From: Thermoplasmata archaeon
GTDB taxonomy: Archaea; Thermoplasmatota; Thermoplasmata; Thermoplasmatales; Thermoplasmataceae
Reading direction: 5' to 3'
NCBI GenBank assembly: GCA_021806355.1
Contig: JAJZXT010000135.1
Location: 1-10,391 of the forward strand
Length of the DNA stretch: 10,391 bases
The position numbers and the translations under genes were made by a program. Below, piece by piece: positions 1 through 5,943 of this stretch. The notes under the pieces were generated by a model. It did no database searches and was not told the DNA's origin. It worked only from the letters and a program-made list of their open reading frames with translations. Positions within the stretch are counted from its first letter, which is position 1. Each line of letters begins with the position of its first letter.

Positions 1-61
1 TAGCCTGGTAACACGCGAGCTTGCCAAGCTCGTGCCTCGGGTCCAAATCCCGGCACCCGCA
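1..61 (+). tRNA. trnG: tRNA-Gly (anticodon GCC), 5' end outside the window
   Basis: The window opens inside the D-loop. The conserved GG of that loop is at 7-8 and the 3' D-stem (CAC) at 12-14. The anticodon stem CGAGC (16-20) pairs perfectly with GCTCG (28-32) around the loop TTGCCAA (21-27), so the anticodon is GCC at 23-25, which reads glycine. A 4-base variable loop follows (33-36). The T-arm stem is 37-41 with 49-53, with a T-G wobble as its outer pair. The 3' acceptor strand CACCCGC is 54-60 and the discriminator base is A61. No CCA is encoded directly after it. The 5' acceptor strand and 5' D-stem lie upstream of the window. The T-loop reads TCCAAAT, with C where U55 is normally found. 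Confidence 0.93.
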
Positions 62-237
62 TATCACTGAAAACCTCCCCTTATAAGCAAACAGCAGGAT
101 GTTCCCGACTTTAGCTGAGTTCTTTGAAAAGATATATCCAATGGAAATTCATTGAATGGATTTTCTCAATTATGCATTGTTAGAATAACTTAATAGACAC
201 GTTTCGCTGGCAAAATAAATTTTAATTTGGAAAATTG

Positions 238-245
238 AAAAAAAA
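238..245 (-). terminator. Oligo-T termination signal downstream of the LURP-one-like gene
   Basis: On the minus strand an uninterrupted run of eight T lies about 32 bases after the stop codon of the gene at 278-874. It is followed by further T-rich sequence towards 220. Archaeal intrinsic termination relies on such U-tracts, with or without a hairpin; no strong hairpin is seen here. The rest of the 62-277 gap holds no gene I can support. Confidence 0.5.
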
Positions 246-277
246 GGGGATGATATAGTGTTATGAAAAAGACGCCT

Positions 278-874
278 TCACATTTCCTTTTCAAAGTCCA
301 GAACCGCCGCAAATATTATCGCTTCGAGATCCTTATTTGTATCTTTTATTTCTAGTTTCCAGACATCCCTGACCGCAACAATTTTGTGCCGAACCTTTGC
401 GATTTCTTTGCCATCTGGTGAAAGCATTCTGTATTTTCTTCTCATCACGTTTCCCTTTACGGTGATAAGGGGGTTGTCGTTTTCCTTATTAATCCACCTG
501 GCTTTTATTCCGCCGATGAGGAAACTCCTCTTTAACCAGATTTTGCCCATAATGACATTGCTGTCAGGCTCAACAACCTCAAAGGCCGTTTTCCATGATC
601 CATTGTATTTCCTAACTTCAAGGCCAATATTTTCCTGTGCATCCTTTATTAGATAGGTATATTTCATGGATCTTCCTGCCCATTTCCCCACATACCTGCT
701 CATGCCCTCGCCGCCCATATTCTGCCACAAACTCAAATGAACTGAGCATAAGGTATTCTTATCCTTGTCCATAACATTATAGTGCTTTCCAAGGGCAATT
801 ATCTTCTTTTTCATCAAGATCTCGTTCTTGTTTTCAACTGCTTTTAATATCGCGTCATATGCTTGCTGTGTCAT
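278..874 (-). CDS. LURP-one-related / tubby-C-like (scramblase-fold) protein
   Basis: A 198-residue protein without signal peptide or clear membrane segment, probably cytoplasmic or membrane-peripheral. Its pattern resembles the LURP-one-related/phospholipid-scramblase/tubby-C-terminal superfamily. It has repeated short beta strands alternating with Gly/Asp/Asn turns (a D-K-D-K-N turn near residue 36, a G-S-W strand near 92, an S-P-D-G-K-E turn near 152). It ends in a hydrophobic helix (about 183-195, LEAIIFAAVLDFE), which in this fold sits inside the barrel. Members are around 160-200 residues, so this looks full length. The biochemical role of prokaryotic members is unknown; lipid or membrane binding is only suggested by homology. 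The ATG at 872-874 was chosen because a TATA-like box lies 28 bases upstream, which implies a leaderless mRNA. The gene is monocistronic and divergent from the thermopsin gene. The family call rests on pattern recognition, not a search. Confidence 0.72.
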   Translation of the reverse strand: MTQQAYDAILKAVENKNEILMKKKIIALGKHYNVMDKDKNTLCSVHLSLWQNMGGEGMSRYVGKWAGRSMKYTYLIKDAQENIGLEVRKYNGSWKTAFEVVEPDSNVIMGKIWLKRSFLIGGIKARWINKENDNPLITVKGNVMRRKYRMLSPDGKEIAKVRHKIVAVRDVWKLEIKDTNKDLEAIIFAAVLDFEKEM

Positions 875-898
875 ACTGAAAAGAGTACTAATTTGAGC

Positions 899-905
899 AT
901 ATAAA
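899..905 (-). promoter_or_regulatory. TATA-like box for the LURP-one-like gene
   Basis: The minus strand reads TTTATAT here, inside an AT-rich stretch. The box centre is about 28 bases before the A of the ATG at 874, the distance expected when archaeal transcription starts at or next to the start codon. No Shine-Dalgarno sequence lies between the box and the ATG. Confidence 0.55.
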
Positions 906-1019
906 ATTTAGCTCCATGAATTGCATGTGAAATTATGTTTCAACGCAGAGAAAGAATCGTGGATCACAGAAAAATAAAATTACTTTTCTCGTGCCCATGT
1001 CCAAATTCTGTGACAATAA

Positions 1020-1028
1020 TTTTATTTA
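1020..1028 (+). promoter_or_regulatory. TATA-like box for the thermopsin-like gene
   Basis: The sequence TTTTATTTA is centred about 32 bases before the ATG at 1056. Transcription would start only a few bases before the start codon, giving a very short leader. No clear Shine-Dalgarno sequence precedes the ATG. Between this box and the divergent gene (875-1019) I see no other supportable feature. Confidence 0.5.
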
Positions 1029-1055
1029 ACGATCAGCCACTCATGGTAATCAGAA

Positions 1056-2411
1056 ATGAATCATAATGTTAGAGATCCTGAAAAATTCTCCAAATTCAAG
1101 ATGTCGTTAGTTATCCTGGCCAGTGTTGTGATGATGGTCAGTGTTTCCATTTTGCAAATCGCTCCTTCCACACACGATAGTCCAGGATCATCCTTTTCAA
1201 GCATGCCCGCAATGAACATTGCATTAACAAGCCCGGTTAAAAATAATCAGGTGACTGCCAATAATTATTCTTCCGTGAATCCCAATGAGATTTACACCAA
1301 GGAACCAGCCCCGATGGGAATTGCAGATTTTGGTATAGGCCCGAATGGGGTTCCTTATTCATACAATACAACCTCGTTCGATGGAACCGTTTCGATAAAT
1401 CAATTGCAGACATTCAATCAAAGCCTTGTTTCAAAGGGGCTTGCGCACTATATGACTTTCCAGTTGAACCTGAATCTCATGTTTAAGAACGCAGGCACGC
1501 TGTATGTGTATTGGGTTCAGGACGTGGCAGTTCTCAATACCTCCTCAGACAAAATTTGCTTCTTAGACAATGTCTGGAATATGTCTTCAAAGAATGCAAA
1601 AATGAGCAGTTCATCGATCTCAGGAAACGGAAAGGTTTCCACTACAGGTTTTTATTACTATCAAACCAAACATCTCTACACTATCATTACCCCTACCAGT
1701 TTTAATATGGAGATGAATGCCACTGTTCTCCCAAATGGATTCCCAGACGTTACATTCATGTATAATGTAGGCAGTCATTGGATAATCTATGACACCCCCA
1801 ATTTCACATTTGCACATAGCTTGGATGGAAAACCAGTTTTTGAGGTAAATGGCCATAATTACGAACCAACAACGTATACCTTCTACGATGCCGAGTTAAT
1901 AATGGGTGGGCCGGGGAATGGGTCCCAGACAAGCGCCACACTTTCTGATGTGAATCTGGAATTGCAATACTGGAATGGACATAATTATCAATTTATACCA
2001 AATGCCTACAATTTTGGAAGCAACACTGCGGAAGGGATCTGCAATATTCATGGATCTGGATTCTCGAGTGTAAACAATGGAACCATTGGATCTACAATGA
2101 CAAATGGCAGCGGGACGCTCCACCAGATATATAATTCGGCAAATCTTTCATTCCTTAAGCTTAAATTTCCCTTTAGCGATGGCACGGCATCAATAGACAA
2201 CATGAACATAACCTTTGTAAATGGGGAGTTGAACCTTACTCTTCCATATAGCCAGAATAAATATTCACTGATCATCAGAAATTCGTCCGGCATTGTTTAT
2301 AATGGCAGCATTTCATTAGGAAAGGGGCAGAGTTATAAAGCCACCTTTTACAGTGTGTCTTTTACAGGAAATTTCGGAAAAAGCTTATTGCCCAAAAATT
2401 TCTCATGGTGA
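1056..2411 (+). CDS. Thermopsin-family (A5) secreted acid protease, N-terminal part
   Basis: This 451-residue product holds a signal peptide or signal anchor (hydrophobic residues about 17-36 after a basic, polar N-terminus), a low-complexity Ser/Asn/Pro linker, and the thermopsin core. The core starts at the family hallmark EPAPMGIADFGIG (83-95) and includes YWVQDV (152-157). Thermopsins are acid-stable, pepstatin-insensitive proteases secreted by acidophilic archaea; their catalytic residues are not firmly established, so none are assigned. About sixteen N-x-S/T sequons fit an extracellular glycoprotein. The product ends inside the first Ig-like repeat, directly after N-F-S-W, at an in-frame TGA. 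If translated only this far, it would lose the downstream repeat and membrane anchor and might be released. The promoter is at 1020-1028 and the ATG sits just downstream. Confidence 0.82.
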   Translation: MNHNVRDPEKFSKFKMSLVILASVVMMVSVSILQIAPSTHDSPGSSFSSMPAMNIALTSPVKNNQVTANNYSSVNPNEIYTKEPAPMGIADFGIGPNGVPYSYNTTSFDGTVSINQLQTFNQSLVSKGLAHYMTFQLNLNLMFKNAGTLYVYWVQDVAVLNTSSDKICFLDNVWNMSSKNAKMSSSSISGNGKVSTTGFYYYQTKHLYTIITPTSFNMEMNATVLPNGFPDVTFMYNVGSHWIIYDTPNFTFAHSLDGKPVFEVNGHNYEPTTYTFYDAELIMGGPGNGSQTSATLSDVNLELQYWNGHNYQFIPNAYNFGSNTAEGICNIHGSGFSSVNNGTIGSTMTNGSGTLHQIYNSANLSFLKLKFPFSDGTASIDNMNITFVNGELNLTLPYSQNKYSLIIRNSSGIVYNGSISLGKGQSYKATFYSVSFTGNFGKSLLPKNFSW

Positions 2412-2840
2412 GTAAATGTATAGAAGTTAAATTACAGTTCCAATGGTTCTTCTATTGGCATCGTTACACAGAATGGAACATATAGTTACATTGTGGGAAC
2501 AAATGATCCACTTATTAGAATAGGTAACGGTTTTGGAAATATAACGATCAGTGGTGCCGCAAGTGACGTTGAGATATTTTTTAATGAAACACTATTTAAT
2601 GTGACCTTCCATGCCTCTAACCTGAATCCGGGGATAACATGGTCGGTAAATATATATAATGTGTCCAGCAGAAATGGAATCTATCCAAACAATATTACTT
2701 TCCAGCTTCCAAATGGTACTTACAATTTTTCTGCCAGTAGCAATAATGGATATAGTGCAATTTCAAACAGCAGCGGATCTATTTCAATATTAGGAGATAA
2801 TATTACCGTGAATGTATCATTTGTAAAGGTTAATTCGTCA
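2412..2840 (+). repeat. Two Ig-like surface repeats in the thermopsin C-terminal region
   Basis: Two homologous repeats are visible. Copy 1 starts upstream near 2350 with YSVSFTG, has its tryptophan at 2406-2408 and NGTYSY at 2472-2489. Copy 2 starts near 2592 with LFNVTF, has its tryptophan at 2640-2642 and NGTYNF at 2712-2729. The tryptophan-to-NGTY distance is 22 residues in copy 1 and 24 in copy 2. At DNA level the seven codons from the tryptophan share 16 of 21 bases. The pattern (F-x-x-x-L-x-x-x-x-x-W-x-V then NGTY) is common in archaeal cell-surface proteins. The alignment shows which codons the two stops replaced. Confidence 0.65.
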
Positions 2841-2936
2841 TTTACTGCAGAAGATAAATTATTAGGCTATATCCTTCCAATAATCCTGATTGCTGGAATC
2901 GTTTCCGTTGCCTTATACTATAAGAGAAAGAAGTGA
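2493..2936 (+). CDS. Thermopsin C-terminal fragment with membrane anchor
   Basis: This is the open part after the two stops. The first start-like codon in frame is GTG at 2493, but the protein-like sequence already begins at 2424, just after the TAG, so 2493 is probably not a true start. It holds the end of Ig-like repeat 1, all of repeat 2, and a C-terminal transmembrane helix (about residues 123-142, LLGYILPIILIAGIVSVALY) followed by the basic tail YKRKK. This is the usual anchor of archaeal surface proteins facing outward. It has no signal peptide or visible promoter of its own, so alone it is unlikely to reach the surface. It is best seen as the remainder of the gene at 1056. It keeps an open frame, sequons and a sound anchor, so decay has not gone far. 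Confidence 0.6.
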   Translation: MGTNDPLIRIGNGFGNITISGAASDVEIFFNETLFNVTFHASNLNPGITWSVNIYNVSSRNGIYPNNITFQLPNGTYNFSASSNNGYSAISNSSGSISILGDNITVNVSFVKVNSSFTAEDKLLGYILPIILIAGIVSVALYYKRKK

Positions 2937-3010
2937 ATGGCTATGCTTTGAACAATGAAGTTTTTGAAAATATGCAGAAGCTTCTGGTACACATGCTTAT
3001 GATATATTTA

Positions 3011-3412
3011 TTAGTCATTATCTCTTTTGAATTCATCAGGAAGTCTCACTCTATCTCCAAGAAAATCCAAATCTTTGATGTTATTCGTCACAACTATCCA
3101 AGGGGCGATTGAAGCATGGGATCCTATCATTAAATCACGGAAGTTTTCAGCAAACGAACCTAACTTTATTCCCGTTAGAGCCGTACGCAGTCCTTCTTCA
3201 GCCCGAAACCACTCTATTTCTATCTTGCTTTTCCTAAGTAAATTATCAAAAAATGATGGTTCCTTATGCTTATGTCCAATAAAATACATCTGCAACTCGG
3301 CATACGTAATTGATGAGATAATTTTTTTACTGTGATAGTTTTTTAGCCAATAAATGAAATCAGTACTTTTTGAAAAGACACAGCTGTCAATAACTATTGG
3401 TTCCGACGTCAA
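3011..3412 (-). CDS. VapC-like PIN-domain ribonuclease
   Basis: A 133-residue PIN-domain protein of typical VapC length. The acidic residues that bind Mg2+/Mn2+ in PIN nucleases are in place: D9 in IVIDS, E39 in ITYAEL, D93 in FRDLMIG and D114 in the TNNIKDL segment, the last after the usual buried VVTN strand. Family members are single-strand endoribonucleases, often toxins of VapBC systems or RNA-processing enzymes. The only sensible start is TTG at 3410-3412: no ATG or GTG lies in frame after the stop of the upstream gene, and TTG places the first PIN strand five residues in. There is no good Shine-Dalgarno sequence. The start lies 36 bases after the upstream stop, so translation is probably coupled or re-initiated. 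No VapB-like small DNA-binding antitoxin is next to it; the neighbour is a 324-residue protein. Toxin activity is inferred. Confidence 0.82.
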   Translation of the reverse strand: MTSEPIVIDSCVFSKSTDFIYWLKNYHSKKIISSITYAELQMYFIGHKHKEPSFFDNLLRKSKIEIEWFRAEEGLRTALTGIKLGSFAENFRDLMIGSHASIAPWIVVTNNIKDLDFLGDRVRLPDEFKRDND

Positions 3413-3448
3413 ATTGAACCACGCTACGAGAATCCTGTGTTTTTCATC

Positions 3449-4423
3449 CTAATTAGCTTCTCCAAACTTATATCTTTTCTTGTTTTCAGCCAGAAATTCA
3501 TCCAACCCTTTTACAGCACTGACAAATTCAGAAAAGACTGCCTCGAATTCATTATCCTCCCTAATAGCTTCCCTAACATAGAATCCGATCTCATTATCAA
3601 TAGCTATTTCTGGTATTAAACGAGAAAATCCCAACGCGTGATCCCGAAAGTAGCCTGTGAAATTTGATTTTTGATAATCCAATTCCCCTTTCCAATACGT
3701 AATAGTATCCGAATCGATGTTCTCATGTGCCTTTGGATGTGTTCTGAGATAATAGCAGAACCAAAACCAAAACTCTTCGGAGATTTCGTTAAGCTTCACC
3801 AGATCAATTTGTCTATAATTCAAGCAGTATTCCATTAATCTAAGATATTTTGGTGCAAACTCAACTACATCCTTGAAAATTTTATCAGATGGAAGAAACT
3901 CCATGGCATCTTTAAGCGACTGTAACAATAACTTCTGTTTTTCCCGTTGGTCCATTGCACGAGAATTCTGTAAGGAATAGAAAAGGTCTCGAACTCCCTT
4001 GTATTTTCTTTGAAATTCAAACGGAGCTCCCTCATATATGATATCCACAAAATCTTGAATTCTTCCTGGTTTCCCATAATCCTCCATCAATTCCTTGACA
4101 ATGGAGTCGATGCGCATTTTAATGTGGTCTTCAGGGTTCGCTGGCATATTTCCATTCCATTCAACTATTGTATATGCGTCTTCTTTATGTGTCCACTGCA
4201 ACTCACCAGGCATATAGTAACGAACAACCTCATCACCCCATCTATACCAACAATGTGGAACAGCTATATCGATCCCTTCTCTTCTAAGTTCAGAGTTAAG
4301 AAATGAGAGAGTCTTATTAAAATAAAGACCACTTGGTGGCTTTAAATTCACATTTTCAAACTCTTTTATAACCTTATAAGATGCATAAACAAGACCATCA
4401 TTTAAAATGTTGTTTCTACTCAC
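3449..4423 (-). CDS. Unrecognised 324-residue protein in an operon with a PIN gene
   Basis: I do not recognise this family. The protein is soluble, with no signal peptide or membrane helix, and mostly helical. Visible features are an aromatic, charged block near residues 58-72 (CWYRWGDEVVRYYMP), a proline-rich turn near 94-100, a long charged helical middle (about 100-200), an unusual aromatic cluster FWFWFCYYL near 218-226, and a charged C-terminal helix. The start is GTG at 4421-4423; the nearby ATG at 4423-4425 overlaps it in another frame and stops at once. A purine-rich GGGGGAA lies a few bases upstream as a Shine-Dalgarno, and a TATA box lies about 37 bases upstream. Promoter position and a 36-base gap put it first in a two-gene unit with the PIN protein. 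It could be the control partner of that nuclease, as a large atypical antitoxin, or a separate enzyme. Its TAG stop is in frame with the PIN gene. Confidence 0.75.
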   Translation of the reverse strand: MSRNNILNDGLVYASYKVIKEFENVNLKPPSGLYFNKTLSFLNSELRREGIDIAVPHCWYRWGDEVVRYYMPGELQWTHKEDAYTIVEWNGNMPANPEDHIKMRIDSIVKELMEDYGKPGRIQDFVDIIYEGAPFEFQRKYKGVRDLFYSLQNSRAMDQREKQKLLLQSLKDAMEFLPSDKIFKDVVEFAPKYLRLMEYCLNYRQIDLVKLNEISEEFWFWFCYYLRTHPKAHENIDSDTITYWKGELDYQKSNFTGYFRDHALGFSRLIPEIAIDNEIGFYVREAIREDNEFEAVFSEFVSAVKGLDEFLAENKKRYKFGEAN

Positions 4424-4427
4424 ATTT

Positions 4428-4437
4428 GTTCCCCCTT
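4428..4437 (-). promoter_or_regulatory. Shine-Dalgarno-like sequence deciding the GTG start of the unknown gene
   Basis: The minus strand reads AAGGGGGAAC, ending four bases before the GTG at 4423. This purine-rich block supports GTG as the start and rules against the overlapping ATG, whose second codon is a stop. Confidence 0.5.
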
Positions 4438-4456
4438 ATCTTTTTCTATATGCCTC

Positions 4457-4463
4457 ATATATA
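4457..4463 (-). promoter_or_regulatory. TATA box for the unknown/PIN two-gene unit
   Basis: TATATAT on the minus strand, centred about 37 bases before the GTG at 4423. Initiation about 25 bases downstream would give a short leader that begins close to the Shine-Dalgarno-like block. The PIN gene has no visible promoter in its 36-base upstream gap, so this promoter probably serves both genes. Confidence 0.5.
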
Positions 4464-4580
4464 GTTAAATCAAATATTAATAATTTGACACGATGATTCG
4501 CTATTGACTGAGACATTTACCGAGGCCATTGCAGTGGGAGGTTGTCATCACACCTATTTGACTAATGAATGGTTATTCTA

Positions 4581-4594
4581 GGAAAATACTTTAT
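4581..4594 (+). promoter_or_regulatory. BRE-TATA-like promoter for the ALDH/ThDP operon
   Basis: A purine-rich BRE-like block (GGAAAA, 4581-4586) is followed by a TTTAT core (4590-4594). The core is centred about 24 bases before the ATG at 4616, which predicts a leaderless mRNA starting at that ATG. It argues against the upstream in-frame ATG at 4565, because the promoter would then lie inside the coding region. The remaining gap sequence (4464-4580) shows nothing else I can support. Confidence 0.5.
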
Positions 4595-4615
4595 CACCTG
4601 ATAGAATATTTAATC

Positions 4616-5938
4616 ATGGAATTGGAAACTCGTAACCCCTATAATGGGGAAATCGTAAAAAAAATTAAAGTGACAAATGAAAACGAGGCACTCGAAATAT
4701 TCAAGTTATCAAGGGCAAACCAGAAATCATGGGCCAGGAGCCTGGATGACCGCGTCCAATACATGAAGAACCAGCTCATACCTGAAATGAACAGGGGAAA
4801 GGAAGAGCTTGCCCAAATAATGTCCCAGGAAATGGGAAAGCCAATTACCCAGAGCAGGGCCGAAATCGAGAAGACGATAAACATGATTGAATATTTCGCA
4901 TCCCATGCCCATGAATTCCTGTCTGACGAAAATGTTGCCACTGAAGCTTCAAGGAGTTATATCAGCTTTGAACCTCTTGGCGTGATATATCTCATAATGC
5001 CGTGGAATTATCCATTATGGCAGGTTGCAAGGGCAGCAATCCCAGCCATGCTGTCTGGCAATACCGTGATCCTGAAGCATGCATCCATAGTATCTGGTTC
5101 AAGCAAGAAAATAGAGGAAATTTTCGCCACCCCAAATTTCAGATCCATATTTGTAAAAGGTTCTTCCGCACTTAACCTGATCAGGCATTCAGACGGAGTT
5201 TCCTTTACCGGATCAACCGATGTTGGAATGCAGATTTATATGGAGGCAGCCAAGCACATAAAGAAAGTTGTCCTTGAACTGGGTGGTTCCGACCCATTCA
5301 TTGTTCTCGAATCCGCTGATATAAGGAAGGCAGCAAAGAACGCAGCCCTGGGTAGGTTGCAGAATAACGGTCAGAGTTGCATTGCATCCAAACGTTTCAT
5401 TGTTGATGAGAAAATATATTCGGAATTTCATTCTGAACTTGAGGAAGCCTTTAGATCTGTCAGCATGGGAGACCAGATGGATCCTGAAACGTATCTTGGC
5501 CCGGTTTCCTCAGATTCCCAAAGCGACATATTATTGAACCAGATTGAAGAGTTGAGGAAATTAGGCTCAGTTTCTTCATACGGTGAGGTGGCAGGCAACC
5601 TTATTCCTCCAACAATCGTTGACCTCAGGAGCACTTACAGCGATGAAGTATTTGGGCCAGTTGCCCTCCTAAAGAAATTCTCCACAAAGGAAGAGGCACT
5701 GGCCATTGCAAATGGGCTTGATTTTGGGCTGGGTGCTTCCATCTGGGGAGAACCATCCGATGCTGAGGGGTACATACGAGGAATAGAGGCTGGAATGGTA
5801 TATGTGAACAAGATAGTGGCATCCGATCCCAGGTTGCCATTCGGTGGAATAAAGAGAAGCGGTATCGGGAGGGAACTATCAAGGCATGGAATGCTGGAAT
5901 TCACCAACAAGAAAACTGTCTGGATCCAGGGGCAGTGA
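4616..5938 (+). CDS. Succinate-semialdehyde dehydrogenase-type aldehyde dehydrogenase
   Basis: A 440-residue NAD(P)-dependent aldehyde dehydrogenase, somewhat shorter than the usual 455-490. It oxidises an aldehyde to the acid through a thioester on cysteine. The key residues are present: N131 in PWNYPLWQ (oxyanion hole), the SFTGS nucleotide-binding turn, general base E221 in LELGGSDPF, nucleophile C255 in NNGQSCIASKRF, and E344 in EVFGPV. The signatures LIMPWNYPLWQVARAAIP, LELGGSDPFIVL and SDPRLPFGGIKRSGIGREL strongly resemble the Sad/YneI succinate-semialdehyde dehydrogenase branch. The non-phosphorylating glyceraldehyde dehydrogenases of Thermoplasmatales look different. The ATG at 4616 fits both the promoter and the usual N-terminus; a 17-residue extension from 4565 is possible but unlikely. 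The gene runs directly into a ThDP decarboxylase-like gene, which suggests that enzyme makes its aldehyde, possibly succinic semialdehyde. The ALDH family is certain; the substrate is inferred. Confidence 0.9.
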   Translation: MELETRNPYNGEIVKKIKVTNENEALEIFKLSRANQKSWARSLDDRVQYMKNQLIPEMNRGKEELAQIMSQEMGKPITQSRAEIEKTINMIEYFASHAHEFLSDENVATEASRSYISFEPLGVIYLIMPWNYPLWQVARAAIPAMLSGNTVILKHASIVSGSSKKIEEIFATPNFRSIFVKGSSALNLIRHSDGVSFTGSTDVGMQIYMEAAKHIKKVVLELGGSDPFIVLESADIRKAAKNAALGRLQNNGQSCIASKRFIVDEKIYSEFHSELEEAFRSVSMGDQMDPETYLGPVSSDSQSDILLNQIEELRKLGSVSSYGEVAGNLIPPTIVDLRSTYSDEVFGPVALLKKFSTKEEALAIANGLDFGLGASIWGEPSDAEGYIRGIEAGMVYVNKIVASDPRLPFGGIKRSGIGRELSRHGMLEFTNKKTVWIQGQ

Positions 5939-5943
5939 AAATA

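Larger units (their letters stand above)
1056..2936 (+). pseudogene. Thermopsin-like protease gene interrupted by two in-frame stops
   Basis: Read in one frame, 1056-2936 encodes a complete thermopsin-family (peptidase A5) protein of 626 codons. In order these are an N-terminal signal/anchor, a thermopsin core, two Ig-like repeats, one C-terminal transmembrane helix and a basic tail. Only codons 452 (TGA, 2409-2411) and 456 (TAG, 2421-2423) break it. The frame is the same before and after, so these are substitutions and not an indel. Aligning the two repeats puts both stops opposite sense codons: W-stop-V-N-V-stop in copy 1 against W-S-V-N-I-Y in copy 2. Either the gene was inactivated recently, since the 500 bases downstream remain open and protein-like, or the stops are read through. 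A truncated product lacking its membrane anchor could also still be made. Interruption is seen directly; loss of function is inference. Confidence 0.7.

Noticed and set aside
99..155. An 18-codon ORF on the plus strand between the tRNA and the LURP-one-like gene.
   Set aside because: Too short, no spaced Shine-Dalgarno, no recognisable family, and a second stop soon after. Nothing beyond chance supports it.
136..161. Imperfect inverted repeat (ATCCA to TGGAT, with an inner CAATG/CATTG).
   Set aside because: The inner and outer pairings are out of register, there is no T-tract beside it, and it lies in AT-rich DNA where such matches arise by chance.
384..656. Open frames on the strand opposite real genes (for example here, and at 3027-3335, 4010-4306, 7705-8291 and 9634-10253).
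   Set aside because: They lie entirely inside well-supported genes, lack start signals and read as unlikely protein.
2409..2423. Selenocysteine (TGA) or pyrrolysine (TAG) insertion in the thermopsin gene.
   Set aside because: The aligned residues are Ser and Tyr with no redox or catalytic role, no SECIS-like element is evident, and TAG ends nrdA and the unknown gene normally in this window.
4565..4615. N-terminal extension of the ALDH from an upstream in-frame ATG.
   Set aside because: The 17 extra residues do not fit ALDH N-termini, and the likely promoter would lie inside the coding region.
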